A stretch of DNA of 64,000 nucleotides from Gracilariopsis chorda (lineage: Eukaryota; Rhodophyta; Florideophyceae; Gracilariales; Gracilariaceae), in NCBI GenBank assembly GCA_003194525.1, contig NBIV01000266.1, positions 50,700 to 114,699 of the forward strand, read 5' to 3'. This document shows, in pieces, positions 1-9,411 of the stretch. Numbering within the stretch: the first letter of the stretch is position 1; every line of letters begins with the position of its first letter. The position numbers and the translations under genes are program-made. A model generated the notes under the pieces. It was not told the origin of the DNA. It searched no databases and worked only from the letters and a program-made list of their open reading frames with translations.

Positions 1-272
1 GCAGCTCGTCATTTTGGTCCAGAACGACCGCTTTATAGGCGCACTCATCTCGTGCGGGAGCCCCCAGAGCAAGAGCTCTCTTGCACCTCCCTGTTGACAA
101 GTGCTTCTTGAGTCCTCCCCTTATTGTTCCAAGCGCCTCGTCCCTCGTATCAAGTACCGCAATGAACACATGACGCGGAGGCATGTAATACATAGGGAGC
201 ATACTGACCAGCAAAAATCAGCCCGTTACAGGTCTTTATCGGACATGGACAAAGTACTGCGATGCTTTCCTT

Positions 273-734
273 TTATAAAGCCCAAACATGTACCATCTCT
301 TGATCGATGCGTTCCACAAATGAATCTTGGGTGGAGTCAAAGCTGACCGGTAACAATCGCCAGAAGCTCTCGAGAGTAGAAGCTCCAGGAGCATGCAGAG
401 TAGTGTGGCGAACATGCATAGAAAGGCAGTCGACACGTGAAGAAAGGTCCTGAACCAATTCCATTACTTTGGCATTTGGAGGAGCCATAGCGGTGCGACT
501 CTCGATGGGAGAGAGGGGTGAGGGCGGAGCCACGGTGGCGGTGCTTGCAGTGGTGGTGGTGGGAGGAGAAGGCGAAGCCAAAGAGGTGGAAGAAGGCAGA
601 GACGCGGTGGCGAGCCACGTGATTGGAGGAAAAGGAGGAGAAGAATAAGCCACCGCAGTAGGGCACCCGATTATAGAGGTGGGAGGAGAAGGCGAAGCCA
701 CAGCGGTAAGCGACGATATTGGAGAGGGAGCCAC
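273..734 (-). CDS. Ser/Pro/Thr-rich hypothetical protein, array copy 1 (early stop)
   Basis: The minus-strand frame carries degenerate blocks such as ASPSPPTS and TTTTASTATVAP, then a more ordinary segment with NAKVMELVQDLSSRVDCL. The blocks come from a DNA repeat: GTGGGAGGAGAAGGCGAAGCC occurs twice on the plus strand (about 559 and 679). No family is recognised. There is no ATG at the open end; the nearest upstream in-frame stop is just before the block, so a spliced leader exon or a non-coding origin are both possible. A second frame over the same bases is also open for 152 codons, which is expected for GC-rich repetitive sequence and lowers confidence. In this copy the frame ends early at VHVWAL because of a TTT-to-TAT type change. 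Confidence 0.3.
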   Translation of the reverse strand: MAPSPISSLTAVASPSPPTSIIGCPTAVAYSSPPFPPITWLATASLPSSTSLASPSPPTTTTASTATVAPPSPLSPIESRTAMAPPNAKVMELVQDLSSRVDCLSMHVRHTTLHAPGASTLESFWRLLPVSFDSTQDSFVERIDQEMVHVWAL

Positions 735-955
735 AGCAACGAGGGTCGTGATTGGATGAGTGAATAAGTGGAGGAAGGTAGCGCCGGAGCGTCAAGGCTC
801 TTAATGGAAGTGGTCACTCTCGGAGAAGGGGGAGCTATAGTGGCCACAGCTTCCAATCGATGGTTTCGCAATTTCATGTTGAGGTTAGGGGTTTACGCTG
901 TGGGCCAGAATGGAAGACTTTGGACTGCGGGGTCTGGGGCCCCGTGGCAGTCTCA

Positions 956-963
956 TATTTATA
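956..963 (-). promoter_or_regulatory. TATA-like box, minus-strand frame
   Basis: TATAAATA on the minus strand lies about 80 bp upstream of an ATG at 877 and 220 bp upstream of the Ser/Pro-rich frame. A GGGGCCCC palindrome lies at 937-944. Copies 2 and 3 have TATAAGTA instead. This and the plus-strand TATA box at 1708 would give divergent transcription of the unit. Confidence 0.4.
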
Positions 964-1675
964 CTGCCTGACCGAAACCATGTTCAGTTCAGAGTGTTCA
1001 CAACAGTTCAAAACGGTTAAAAACCTTGTTGAGCAGAGCGTGCAATGCGTTGCAACGGACGGCGACGACGGCTACAGCAGTTGAAACACTGCTGCAAGCT
1101 TGAGCAGTCTTTCAACCGTTGAGATATTTCACGTAATTCTGCAAAACGAATGCCGATAAAACCTTTTTTCTTGTTGCGCAACCTGGTTGCGCACGTGTTA
1201 ACCGAAGCGGGTTCAACGAAGGAACGAAAACTTATTACAGACGATCGAGGGGCTTGTTGATCATACGCGGGTTATGTACGTTGGTGCAAGTTCTTGCTGT
1301 ACGCACTAGCCGTTGATCCGCGGGCGGATGCGAACGAAGAAAGAGTTGCACACTTCGTACCACGAATGCATCCCAAGCTGCGTTTGTTCAGATGTTTGTT
1401 CAGATGTTTGTTCAGATTTGGACAGAGTTTTGGTACTGATTTAGCATATTATATAATTGCGTCACGTCTACGTAGCACGATCTTACAGTGTATGAAGCTG
1501 TTACTATTTATGGAACCCTAGTGGCGTTCGTTCAGATTTGGATCGAGTTTTGGCACTGATTTCGCATACCTAAAGTAAATTTGGTAGATAACCCTTAGGG
1601 TTAGGATTGCCACCTTGCTTAGCAACCAACTTCGTACATTGGTTTTTAAAATATCTCCCTAAGGTGTGGGTCGAG
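964..1675. other. Divergent intergenic region of the array unit
   Basis: I see no convincing gene here. The region contains a palindrome cluster at 1173-1202 (GTTGCGCAAC, CACGTG, GTTAAC), a 12-bp direct repeat TTCAGATGTTTG with two complete tandem copies and a partial third around 1388-1418, and a telomere-like motif at 1588-1604. A second copy of the TTCAGATTTGGA..GAGTTTTGG phrase lies at about 1530-1556. Confidence 0.6.
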
Positions 1676-1693
1676 ACGGTACAACTGTACCGT
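1676..1693. promoter_or_regulatory. 18-bp dyad upstream of TATA box
   Basis: ACGGTACA-AC-TGTACCGT is a perfect inverted repeat with 8-bp arms, ending 14 bp before the TATA box. It recurs unchanged at 6497-6514, 11316-11333, 16140-16157, 20962-20979 and 25784-25801. The spacing is that of a transcription-factor site or operator; the protein that binds it is unknown. Confidence 0.5.
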
Positions 1694-1707
1694 TGAAATC
1701 ACAACCG

Positions 1708-1716
1708 TATAAAAAG
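1708..1716 (+). promoter_or_regulatory. TATA box of the small spliced gene
   Basis: TATAAAAAG occurs 386 bp upstream of the ATG at 2094. Equivalent boxes start at 6529, 11348, 16172, 20994 and 25816. The long leader between TATA and ATG contains TTGCGGG-AAC-CCCGCAA (about 1818-1834), a 7-bp stem hairpin. Confidence 0.55.
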
Positions 1717-2093
1717 AGCGGTCCATACCTTCAAAGATTTGAATCACTCTCTTGCGATTGGTTCAAAATCTCTCAGAGCTTCGCTTGCCTAGCGACGCTA
1801 AGGTTTCGGCAATAACTTGCGGGAACCCCGCAAAGCTGGTCGATGTCATCAACTAAGCGCTGGAGATTATTGGGAGTGCAGGCGGAGCCCCCAGTTTCAT
1901 GTGGTTTGCCAAAGGCCACAATCTGTCCGCCTAATATCATCGCTATATGCGGTCTGTGAACGCATTTTCATCAGTGTTTTGTCTAACCGAGCCCACTTAC
2001 CGACCTCAACGCTCACCCGTTAATGCGTTGCACCCTTAACACCCCTTCTGATTTGCAACGTATACAGGTCCCACTAGGCCCGTAGCTCGGAAT

Positions 2094-2380
2094 ATGTCTA
2101 GTTCCGGTGGAAGGTTTAGAAACATTATGGGAAGCGGAAGGCAGCTGAAAGACATGGCGGCGAGAGCGATTTCTGCAAAGGTTAACACCTTGCTAAACGC
2201 TGACAAAAACGGCACGCTGCAGAGCACCAATGAAGAGACTCAGCCAACCACTGATGCATCTAAGTCGACATCCGTTGGGGAATCTGCCCCTAGCAATAGC
2301 AAAGAAGTGAAGTAAGTTCAGCTATTCTTTGTCATTACTTTACGACAAGCTACTGAAACTTTCATTGTAGAAGACACTAG
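2094..2380 (+). CDS. Small spliced gene, 75-aa protein of unknown function, copy 1
   Basis: CDS is join 2094-2311, 2371-2380. The ATG opens MSSSGGRFRNIMGSGRQLKD, a basic and probably helical N-terminus, followed by a Ser/Thr/Glu-rich C-terminus with QSTNEETQPTTDASK. The intron 2312-2370 (59 nt) starts GTAAGT, has TACTGAAAC as a plausible branch site and ends TTTCATTGTAG. Splicing replaces an unspliced stop with K-R-H-stop. AATAAA follows at 2442-2447. With the TATA box at 1708, this makes a complete small transcription unit. The N-terminus could be a targeting peptide or a nucleic-acid-binding helix; I recognise no family. The reading frame is intact in all six full copies, unlike the neighbouring APH-like frame, which suggests either selection or recent amplification. 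Confidence 0.6.
2312..2370 (+). other. Spliceosomal intron, 59 nt, copy 1
   Basis: The donor is GTAAGTTC, the branch-like site is TACTGAAAC and the acceptor is TTTCATTGTAG. It is kept with identical ends in the other five copies (for example 7133-7191 in copy 2). Confidence 0.6.
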
Positions 2381-2441
2381 GGGCCTACTAGTGCAGTTAT
2401 TAAGAGGCCGTACAGCTACGTGAGCCCACTACGGGATTTAC

Positions 2442-2447
2442 AATAAA
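2442..2447 (+). terminator. AATAAA polyadenylation signal, small gene
   Basis: The hexamer lies 62 bp downstream of the predicted stop. It is conserved in every full unit. Confidence 0.45.
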
Positions 2448-3079
2448 CCTACCTCCACTCCATGACCCAAGTGGTTGTGTATATTTATAGTTTATCTCAT
2501 TACGTACTGCCGTTCTAAGATTCCTTCTTTGTGTTCGAGTACTGCATCATGCCACATCGTAGGATTCCTCACCAATGAAGAGAGGCAATGAAGGAGGCTG
2601 CAACTGGGATGTTTTCTCTTTACACAGCTGTTCTTCTGACCGGTCGAGAGTCCGCTCTCCTTCCACAGCTAACGCATCATAGTTGATAAAGCGAACAAGT
2701 GGTCGCAAATCGACCCAACGGACGCAACAACGAGGATCCGAGCACTTCAACATGCAGTACACGGCACCTTGACCACAGCGGTTGCGATGTCTATTTCAGA
2801 GGCGACAGTCGTCGGAAATCCAAATGCCCTAGCGGTTGAAAACATCTAAGAATAAACACGTGTATTAAATATACAAAATTTGGAGGAATCTCAAAAAAAT
2901 TTGGGTGGAAAAATTCAGAAACCTTTGGGAAAAAGGGTACCGCAGACAATTAGGGCTATCAAAAACTGTTGCCAAAATCCCAATCGCCGCCCAAGCACTC
3001 CCTGAGAATAGAAAAGCCACTCTGAGAGAATGTAGTCATCTACGTGTATTACATTTACAAAGTTTGGAGGAAGCTCTGA
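2448..3079. other. Spacer between small gene and APH-like frame, with degenerate internal repeat
   Basis: No confident gene. A 68-codon minus-strand frame (ATG at about 2753, end 2547) with motif DRSEEQLCKEK is shared by the copies but is unrecognised and is disrupted in copy 4. A phrase ACGTGTATTAAATATACAAA (from about 2858) followed by a GGTACCGCAGACAATTAG phrase recurs in altered form at 3041-3105, so this spacer includes an old local duplication. Confidence 0.4.
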
Positions 3080-4591
3080 AAAAGGTTACCGCGGGCAATT
3101 AGCGGTAACAGGCTAAGTAAGACGATTTCAGTCTCGTTACCTTCCGATCGGGACCTATTTGGACCAATTACTCCGAGATATTTGGGCTGGGATACTGACG
3201 GAAGTAACCGTTTGGAAAGGATACTTACTGCAGGTAACAAAGCGAAAGTCAATTGTGATCCCATTTACAAACGATCAGTACAGCGGGACAATGTCACATC
3301 GCGATCCCATGACCTGTTTAACGTTTGTCACCGTCACAGGACATGTACTATAGCGTGCACAGATCGTAATTGCACTCCAGATCACATTAGATCTGCAGTG
3401 AGCGAATTTGGATTTGGAGATGTTCGGAAACGTGTATTGGAGGAGTACGTGGAAAATTTGAAATTACACTGCCCCGTGTGCAACCTGTGCTGTAAGGACC
3501 CCTTGGCCTACGATCCCCGCTACCTTACAGAAGAACATCAGCACCGAGTGTCAGCATTTCTGGAATAGGACACACCTCCAGACTTCATTTTGGTAAAGCA
3601 AGACAAGACTTCTCTAGTCATTGTTGAGCATGATATGCTCGACATCCTTTATTTTCTCCAGCAGCACGAAAAGCACTCTCTATCAAAGAATGGTGCTGGT
3701 ATGTATCCTTATTCTATGCAGGGTTCGTTCAAGGAGGCTGTAGCATGGGTACGCGATGAGTTTGTCCGCCTGGGGCTACATGTTGTGCAAATAGAGCGAG
3801 TGAAAAGAAAAGCAGAAGGATGCGTTCTGTGTGCTCTTACGTGTGAAGGATCTCGCCTGTATTTCAAAGAAGTTGGGCCGAATTTTGGTCTGAACGAAGT
3901 AAGAACTACTGAAGTCCTTGCAGAAGCAATGTAATATCGGCTTCCATTGCTTCTCAGTGTAGAGAGAGACCGAAAATAGATGCTCTTGCAAGACCACGGG
4001 CAAACTATTGAAAAGAGAGAAATATCCATTTCAAACCACCCTGGTCTATTTCGCTTTTTTCTAACTGAATGGGGAAATATTCAAAGAAGGTCGATCTCCA
4101 AAATACGCCAGCTCCAGCGCAGTGGGCTTGAAACAGTTGATGAATCGTTTATGAGAGAAAGAGTGTTGAACATGATGTCAGATGGAGAATGGCTATTACT
4201 ATGTTTGAAAGAGGTAAATAGGGCAGACTCTGAGTTGGAGATAGATCTTTTCTCTCTGAAGAAGACATTTCTTAATTATGTTGATCGTGCTTGTAGGTTG
4301 ATGTGGCAAATCCAAATGCCGTTGACTCCGGCTCATAGAGATTTACATCCAGTGAGTGTCATGGTTTCTGAACATTGTCAAATTCGGCTTATTGATCTTA
4401 TTTCTACACGTATTTCGTATCCCTTTCCATATTTTTACCTCTTTGCTGCTCATTGCAATGCTAATGACATGAATCTTGGGTTCTATTTAAAGCTGTGGAA
4501 GGATTACGGTACCATGGAGAAGTTGTGGAAGCTTTACGAGGTGACAGAGGCGTTTGAAATGGTAATCAGCTGTGTCACTTTCCACAGATAG
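3080..4591 (+). pseudogene. APH/kinase-like phosphotransferase frame with conserved internal stops, copy 1
   Basis: One reading frame runs from after a TGA at 3077 to 4591, interrupted only by TAG (3566), TAA (3932) and TAG (3977). The first third is Cys/His-rich (CHRHRTCTIACTDRNC, CPVCNLCC). Next come the N-lobe-like segment RLYFKEVGPNFGLNE, then LPLLLSVERDRK and MLLQDHG, the kinase catalytic-loop motif HRDLHPVSVMV (Asp codon 4340) and RLIDL (Asp codon 4394), then YPFPYFYLF. This order is that of the aminoglycoside-phosphotransferase fold (Pfam APH). The metal-binding Asn of the loop is Ser here. The second TAG stands where the family has Trp before M-L-L, so a TGG-to-TAG mutation is likely. 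I read it as a pseudogene that decayed before the array amplified. Stop readthrough or recoding is a less likely alternative. Confidence 0.6.
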
Positions 4592-4797
4592 TATTGTAAT
4601 ACAGAGAGAAGCAGAAGATCTCTAAAACAACAGGCAACCAAAGCGTTTAGTTTCTTTGTAACTCAACTTTGTGGATTCCCGGAGTTGAGGGGAGAGAACG
4701 GTGCTTAATAGTGAGACTGCAATTATGTCCAAGAGTGGATGATCGTTTTTCAACTAATATCCTTCTATGCGGGACTTTACCCTGGATAGCTACAAAC

Positions 4798-5037
4798 TCA
4801 GCATACTTCGTCTAAACGTTGTTGCAGCTCGTCATTTTGGTCCAGAACGACCGCTTTATAGGCGCACTCATCTCGTGCGGGAGCCCCCAGAGCAAGAGCT
4901 CTCTTGCACCTCCCTGTTGACAAGTGCTTCTTGAGTCCTCCCCTTATTGTTCCAAGCGCCTCGTCCCTCGTATCAAGTACCGCAATGAACACATGACGCG
5001 GAGGCATGTAATACATAGGGAGCATACTGACCAGCAA
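4798..5037 (-). CDS. Charged hypothetical frame at unit junction, about 75 aa
   Basis: The minus-strand frame has a first ATG at about 5025 and ends at 4798. It has mixed charged and hydrophobic composition with no low-complexity blocks (motifs PPRHVFIAVLDTRDEAL and LQQRLDEVC). The same frame occurs at 9618-9857, 14440-14679, 19260-19499 and 28906-29145. In copy 6 a missing C near 24228 shifts its end (24098-24322). No family is recognised. It may be a 3' exon of the Ser/Pro-rich frame lying upstream on the same strand. Confidence 0.3.
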   Translation of the reverse strand: MLVSMLPMYYMPPRHVFIAVLDTRDEALGTIRGGLKKHLSTGRCKRALALGAPARDECAYKAVVLDQNDELQQRLDEVC

Positions 5038-5557
5038 AAATCAGCCCGTTACAGGTCTTTATCGGACATGGACAAAGTACTGCGATGCTTTCCTTTTTTA
5101 AAGCCCAAACATGTACCGTCTCTTGATCGATGCGTTCCACAAATGAATCTTGGGTGGAGTCAAAGCTGACCGGTAACAATCGCCAGAAGCTCTCGAGAGT
5201 AGAAGCTCCAGGAGCATGCAGAGTAGTGTGGCGAACATGCATAGAAAGGCAGTCGACACGTGAAGAAAGGTCCTGAACCAATTCCATTACTTTGGCATTC
5301 GGAGGAGCCATAGCGGTGCGACTCTCGATGGGAGAGAGGGGTGAGGGCGGAGCCACGGTGGCGGTGCTTGCAGTGGTGGTGGTGGGAGGAGAAGGCGAAG
5401 CCAAAGAGGTGGAAGAAGGCAGAGACGCGGTGGCGAGCCACGTGATTGGAGGAGAAGGAGGAGAAGAATAAGCCACCGCAGTAGGGCACCCGATTATAGA
5501 GGTGGGAGGAGAAGGCGAAGCCACAGCGGTAAGCGACGATATTGGAGAGGGAGCCAC
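4973..5557 (-). CDS. Ser/Pro/Thr-rich hypothetical protein, array copy 2
   Basis: This is the fuller version of the frame (194 codons). It runs through the Ser/Pro-rich blocks, the NAKVMELVQ segment and a Cys-containing tail with VLCPCPIKTCNG. It overlaps the 5' part of another minus-strand frame, 4798-5037, whose charged sequence (motifs GTIRGGLKKHL and DQNDELQQRLDEV) looks protein-like. The two frames are out of phase, and I found no GT-AG pair that would join them. Function unknown. Confidence 0.35.
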   Translation of the reverse strand: MAPSPISSLTAVASPSPPTSIIGCPTAVAYSSPPSPPITWLATASLPSSTSLASPSPPTTTTASTATVAPPSPLSPIESRTAMAPPNAKVMELVQDLSSRVDCLSMHVRHTTLHAPGASTLESFWRLLPVSFDSTQDSFVERIDQETVHVWALKKESIAVLCPCPIKTCNGLIFAGQYAPYVLHASASCVHCGT

Positions 5558-6914
5558 AGCAACGAGGCTCGTGATTGGATGAGTGAATAAGTGGAGGAAG
5601 GTAGCGCCGGAGCGTCAAGGCTCTTAATGGAAGTGGTCACTCTCGGAGAAGGGGAGCTATAGTGGCCACAGCTTCCAATCGATGGTTTCGCAATTTCATG
5701 TTGAGGTTAGGGTTTACGCTGTGGGCCAGAATGGAAGACTTTGGACTGCGGGGTCTGGGGCCCCGTGGCAGTCTCATACTTATACTGCCTGACCGAAACC
5801 ATGTTCAGTTCAGAGTGTTCACAACAGTTCAAAACGGTTAAAAACCTTATTGAGCAGAGCGTGCAATGCGTTGCAACGGACGGCGACGACGGCTACAGCG
5901 GTTGAAACACTGCTGCAAGCTTGAGCAGTCTTTCAACCGTTGAGATATTTCACGTAATTCTGCAAAACGAATGCCGATAAAACCTTTTTTCTTGTTGCGC
6001 AACCTGGTTGCGCACGTGTTAACCGAAGCGGGTTCAACGAAGGAACGAAAACTTATTACAGACGATCGAGGGGCTTGTTGATCATACGCGGGTTATGTAC
6101 GTTGGTGCAAGTTCTTGCTGTACGCACTAGCCGTTGATCCGCGGGCGGATGCGAACGAAGAAAGAGTTGCACACTTCGTACCACGAATGCATCCCAAGCT
6201 GCGTTTGTTCAGATGTTTGTTCAGATGTTTGTTCAGATTTGGACAGAGTTTTGGTACTGATTTAGCATATTATATAATTGCGTCACGTCTACGTAGCACG
6301 ATCTTACAGTGTATGAAGCTGTTACTATTTATGGAACCCTAGTGGCGTTCGTTCAGATTTGGATCGAGTTTTGGCACTGATTTCGCATACCTAAAGTAAA
6401 TTTGGTAGATAACCCTTAGGGTTAGGATTGCCACCTTGCTTAGCAACCAACTTCGTACATTGGTTTTTAACATATCTCCCTAAGGTGTGGGTCGAGACGG
6501 TACAACTGTACCGTTGAAATCACAACCGTATAAAAAGAGCGGTCCATACCTTCAAAGATTTGAATCACTCTCTTGCGATTGGTTCAAAATCTCTCAGAGC
6601 TTCGCTTGCCTAGCGACGCTAAGGTTTCGGCAATAACTTGCGGGAACCCCGCAAAGCTGGTCGATGTCATCAACTAAGCGCTGGAGATTATTGGGAGTGC
6701 AGGCGGAGCCCCCAGTTTCGTGTGGTTTGCCAAAGGCCACAATCTGTCCGCCTAATATCATCGCTATATGCGGTCTGTGAACGCATTTTCATCAGTGTTT
6801 TGTCTAACCGAGCCCACTTACCGACCTCAACGCTCACCCAGTAATGCGTTGCACCCTTAACACCCCTTCTGATTTGCAACGTATACAGGTCCCACTAGGC
6901 CCGTAGCTCGGAAT

Positions 6915-7201
6915 ATGTCTAGTTCCGGTGGAAGGTTTAGAAACATTATGGGAAGCGGAAGGCAGCTGAAAGACATGGCGGCGAGAGCGATTTCTGCAAA
7001 GGTTAACACCTTGCTAAACGCTGACAAAAACGGCACGCTGCAGAGCACCAATGAAGAGACTCAGCCAACCACTGATGCATCTAAGTCGACATCCGTTGGG
7101 GAATCTGCCCCTAGCAATAGCAAAGAAGTGAAGTAAGTTCAGCTATTCTTTGTCATTACTTTACGACAAGCTACTGAAACTTTCATTGTAGAAGACACTA
7201 G
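6915..7201 (+). CDS. Small spliced gene, array copy 2
   Basis: CDS is join 6915-7132, 7192-7201. The predicted protein is identical to copy 1, and the intron ends and AATAAA are conserved. Confidence 0.6.
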
Positions 7202-7900
7202 GGGCCTACTAGTGCAGTTATTAAGAGGCCGTACAGCTACGTGAGCCCACTACGGGATTTACAATAAACCTACCTCCACTCCATGACCCAAGTGGTTGTG
7301 TATATTTATAGTTTATCTCATTACGTACTGCCGTTCTAAGATTCCTTCTTTGTGTTCGAGTACTGCATCATGCCACATCGTAGGATTCCTCACCAATGAA
7401 GAGAGGCAATGAAGGAGGCTGCAACTGGGATGTTTTCTCTTTACACAGCTGTTCTTCTGACCGGTCGAGAGTCCGCTCTCCTTCCACAGCTAACGCATCA
7501 TAGTTGATAAAGCGAACAAGTGGTCGCAAATCGACCCAACGGACGCAACAACGAGGATCCGAGCACTTCAACATGCAGTACACGGCACCTTGACCACAGC
7601 GGTTGCGATGTCTATTTCAGAGGTGACAGTCGTCGGAAATCCAAATGCCCTAGCGGTTGAAAACATCTAAGAATAAACACGTGTATTTAATATACAAAAT
7701 TTGGAGGAATCTCAAAAAAATTTGGGTGGAAAAATTCAGAAACCTTTGGGAAAAAGGGTACCGCAGACAATTAGGGCTATCAAAAACTGTTGCCAAAATC
7801 CCAATCGCCGCCCAAGCACTCCCTGAGAATAGAAAAGCCACTCTGAGAGAATATAGTCATCTACGTGTATTACATTTACAAAGTTTGGAGGAAGCTCTGA

Positions 7901-9411
7901 AAAAGGTTACCGTGGGCAATTAGCGGTAACAGGCTAAGTAAGACGATTTCAGTCTCGTTACCTTCCGATCGGGACCTATTTGGACCAATTACTCCGAGAT
8001 ATTTGGGCTGGGATACTGACGGAAGTAACCGTTTGGAAAGGATACTTACTGCAGGTAACAAAGCGAAAGTCAATTGTGATCCCATTTACAAACGATCAGT
8101 ACAGCGGGACAATGTCACATCGCGATCCCATGACCTGTTTAACGTTTGTCACCGTCACAGGACATGTACTATAGCGTGCACAGATCGTAATTGCACTCCA
8201 GATCACATTAGATCTGCAGTGAGCGAATTTGGATTTGGAGATGTTCGGAAACGTGTATTGGAGGAGTACGTGGAAAATTTGAAATTACACTGCCCCGTGT
8301 GCAACCTGTGCTGTAAGGACCCTTGGCCTACGATCCCCGCTACCTTACAGAAGAACATCAGCACCGAGTGTCAGCATTTCTGGAATAGGACACACCTCCA
8401 GACTTCATTTTGGTAAAGCAAGACAAGACTTCTCTAGTCATTGTTGAGCATGATATGCTCGACATCCTTTATTTTCTCCAGCAGCACGAAAAGCACTCTC
8501 TATCAAAGAATGGTGCTGGTATGTATCCTTATTCTATGCAGGGTTCGTTCAAGGAGGCTGTAGCATGGGTACGCGATGAGTTTGTCCGCCTGGGGCTACA
8601 TGTTGTGCAAATAGAGCGAGTGAAAAGAAAAGCAGAAGGATGCGTTCTGTGTGCTCTTACGTGTGAAGGATCTCGCCTGTATTTCAAAGAAGTTGGGCCG
8701 AATTTTGGTCTGAACGAAGTAAGAACTACTGAAGTCCTTGCAGAAGCAATGTAATATCGGCTTCCATTGCTTCTCAGTGTAGAGAGAGACCGAAAATAGA
8801 TGCTCTTGCAAGACCACGGGCAAACTATTGAAAAGAGAGAAATATCCATTTCAAACCACCCTGGTCTATTTCGCTTTTTTCTAACTGAATGGGGAAATAT
8901 TCAAAGAAGGTCGATCTCCAAAATACGCGAGCTCCAGCGCAGTGGGCTTGAAACAGTTGATGAATCGTTTATGAGAGAAAGAGTGTTGAACATGATGTCA
9001 GATGGAGAATGGCTATTACTATGTTTGAAAGAGGTAAATAGGGCAGACTCTGAGTTGGAGATAGATCTTTTCTCTCTGAAGAAGACATTTCTTAATTATG
9101 TTGATCGTGCTTGTAGGTTGATGTGGCAAATCCAAATGCCGTTGACTCCGGCTCATAGAGATTTACATCCAGTGAGTGTCATGGTTTCTGAACATTGTCA
9201 AATTCGGCTTATTGATCTTATTTCTACACGTATTTCGTATCCCTTTCCATATTTTTACCTCTTTGCTGCTCATTGCAATGCTAATGACATGAATCTTGGG
9301 TTCTATTTAAAGCTGTGGAAGGATTACGGTACCATGGAGAAGTTGTGGAAGCTTTACGAGGTGACAGAGGCGTTTGAAATGGTAATCAGCTGTGTCACTT
9401 TCCACAGATAG
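7901..9411 (+). pseudogene. APH-like pseudogene, array copy 2
   Basis: It has the same three internal stops (TAG near 8386, TAA near 8752, TAG near 8797) and in addition loses one C near 8322, so the Cys-rich section goes out of frame before the first stop. Confidence 0.6.

Larger units (their letters stand above)
1..4823 (+). repeat. 4.82-kb tandem array, copy 1
   Basis: The first base of the window corresponds to base 4824, 9644, 14466, 19286, 24110 and 28932, so the window opens inside a head-to-tail array. The unit edges used here are arbitrary because the array continues to the left. Each unit holds a minus-strand Ser/Pro-rich frame, a divergent promoter region, a small intron-containing plus-strand gene and an APH-like plus-strand frame. 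Copy 1 differs from the others by a change near 270-276 (TATAAA in place of TTTAAA) that puts an early stop in the minus-strand frame. Confidence 0.97.

Noticed and set aside
337-795. 152-codon minus-strand frame rich in Ser and His, repeated in each unit
   Set aside because: It overlaps the Ser/Pro-rich frame out of phase. Both are open because the DNA is GA-rich and repetitive; it has no ATG and no domain features.
1294-1521. 75-codon plus-strand frame in the divergent spacer
   Set aside because: It lacks an ATG start, is dominated by the 12-bp repeat (RCLFRCLFRF) and has no promoter in position.
1817-2023. 68-codon plus-strand frame upstream of the small gene
   Set aside because: It starts without ATG and lies in the leader between TATA and the ATG at 2094; no sign of coding constraint.
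3709-4029. 106-codon minus-strand frame inside the APH-like region
   Set aside because: A shadow of the plus-strand frame, which carries the recognisable family motifs.
3980-4591. Treating the 203-codon frame from ATG 3980 as a complete stand-alone gene
   Set aside because: It would lack the N-lobe of the kinase-like fold, and the family alignment continues upstream in the same frame across the stops.
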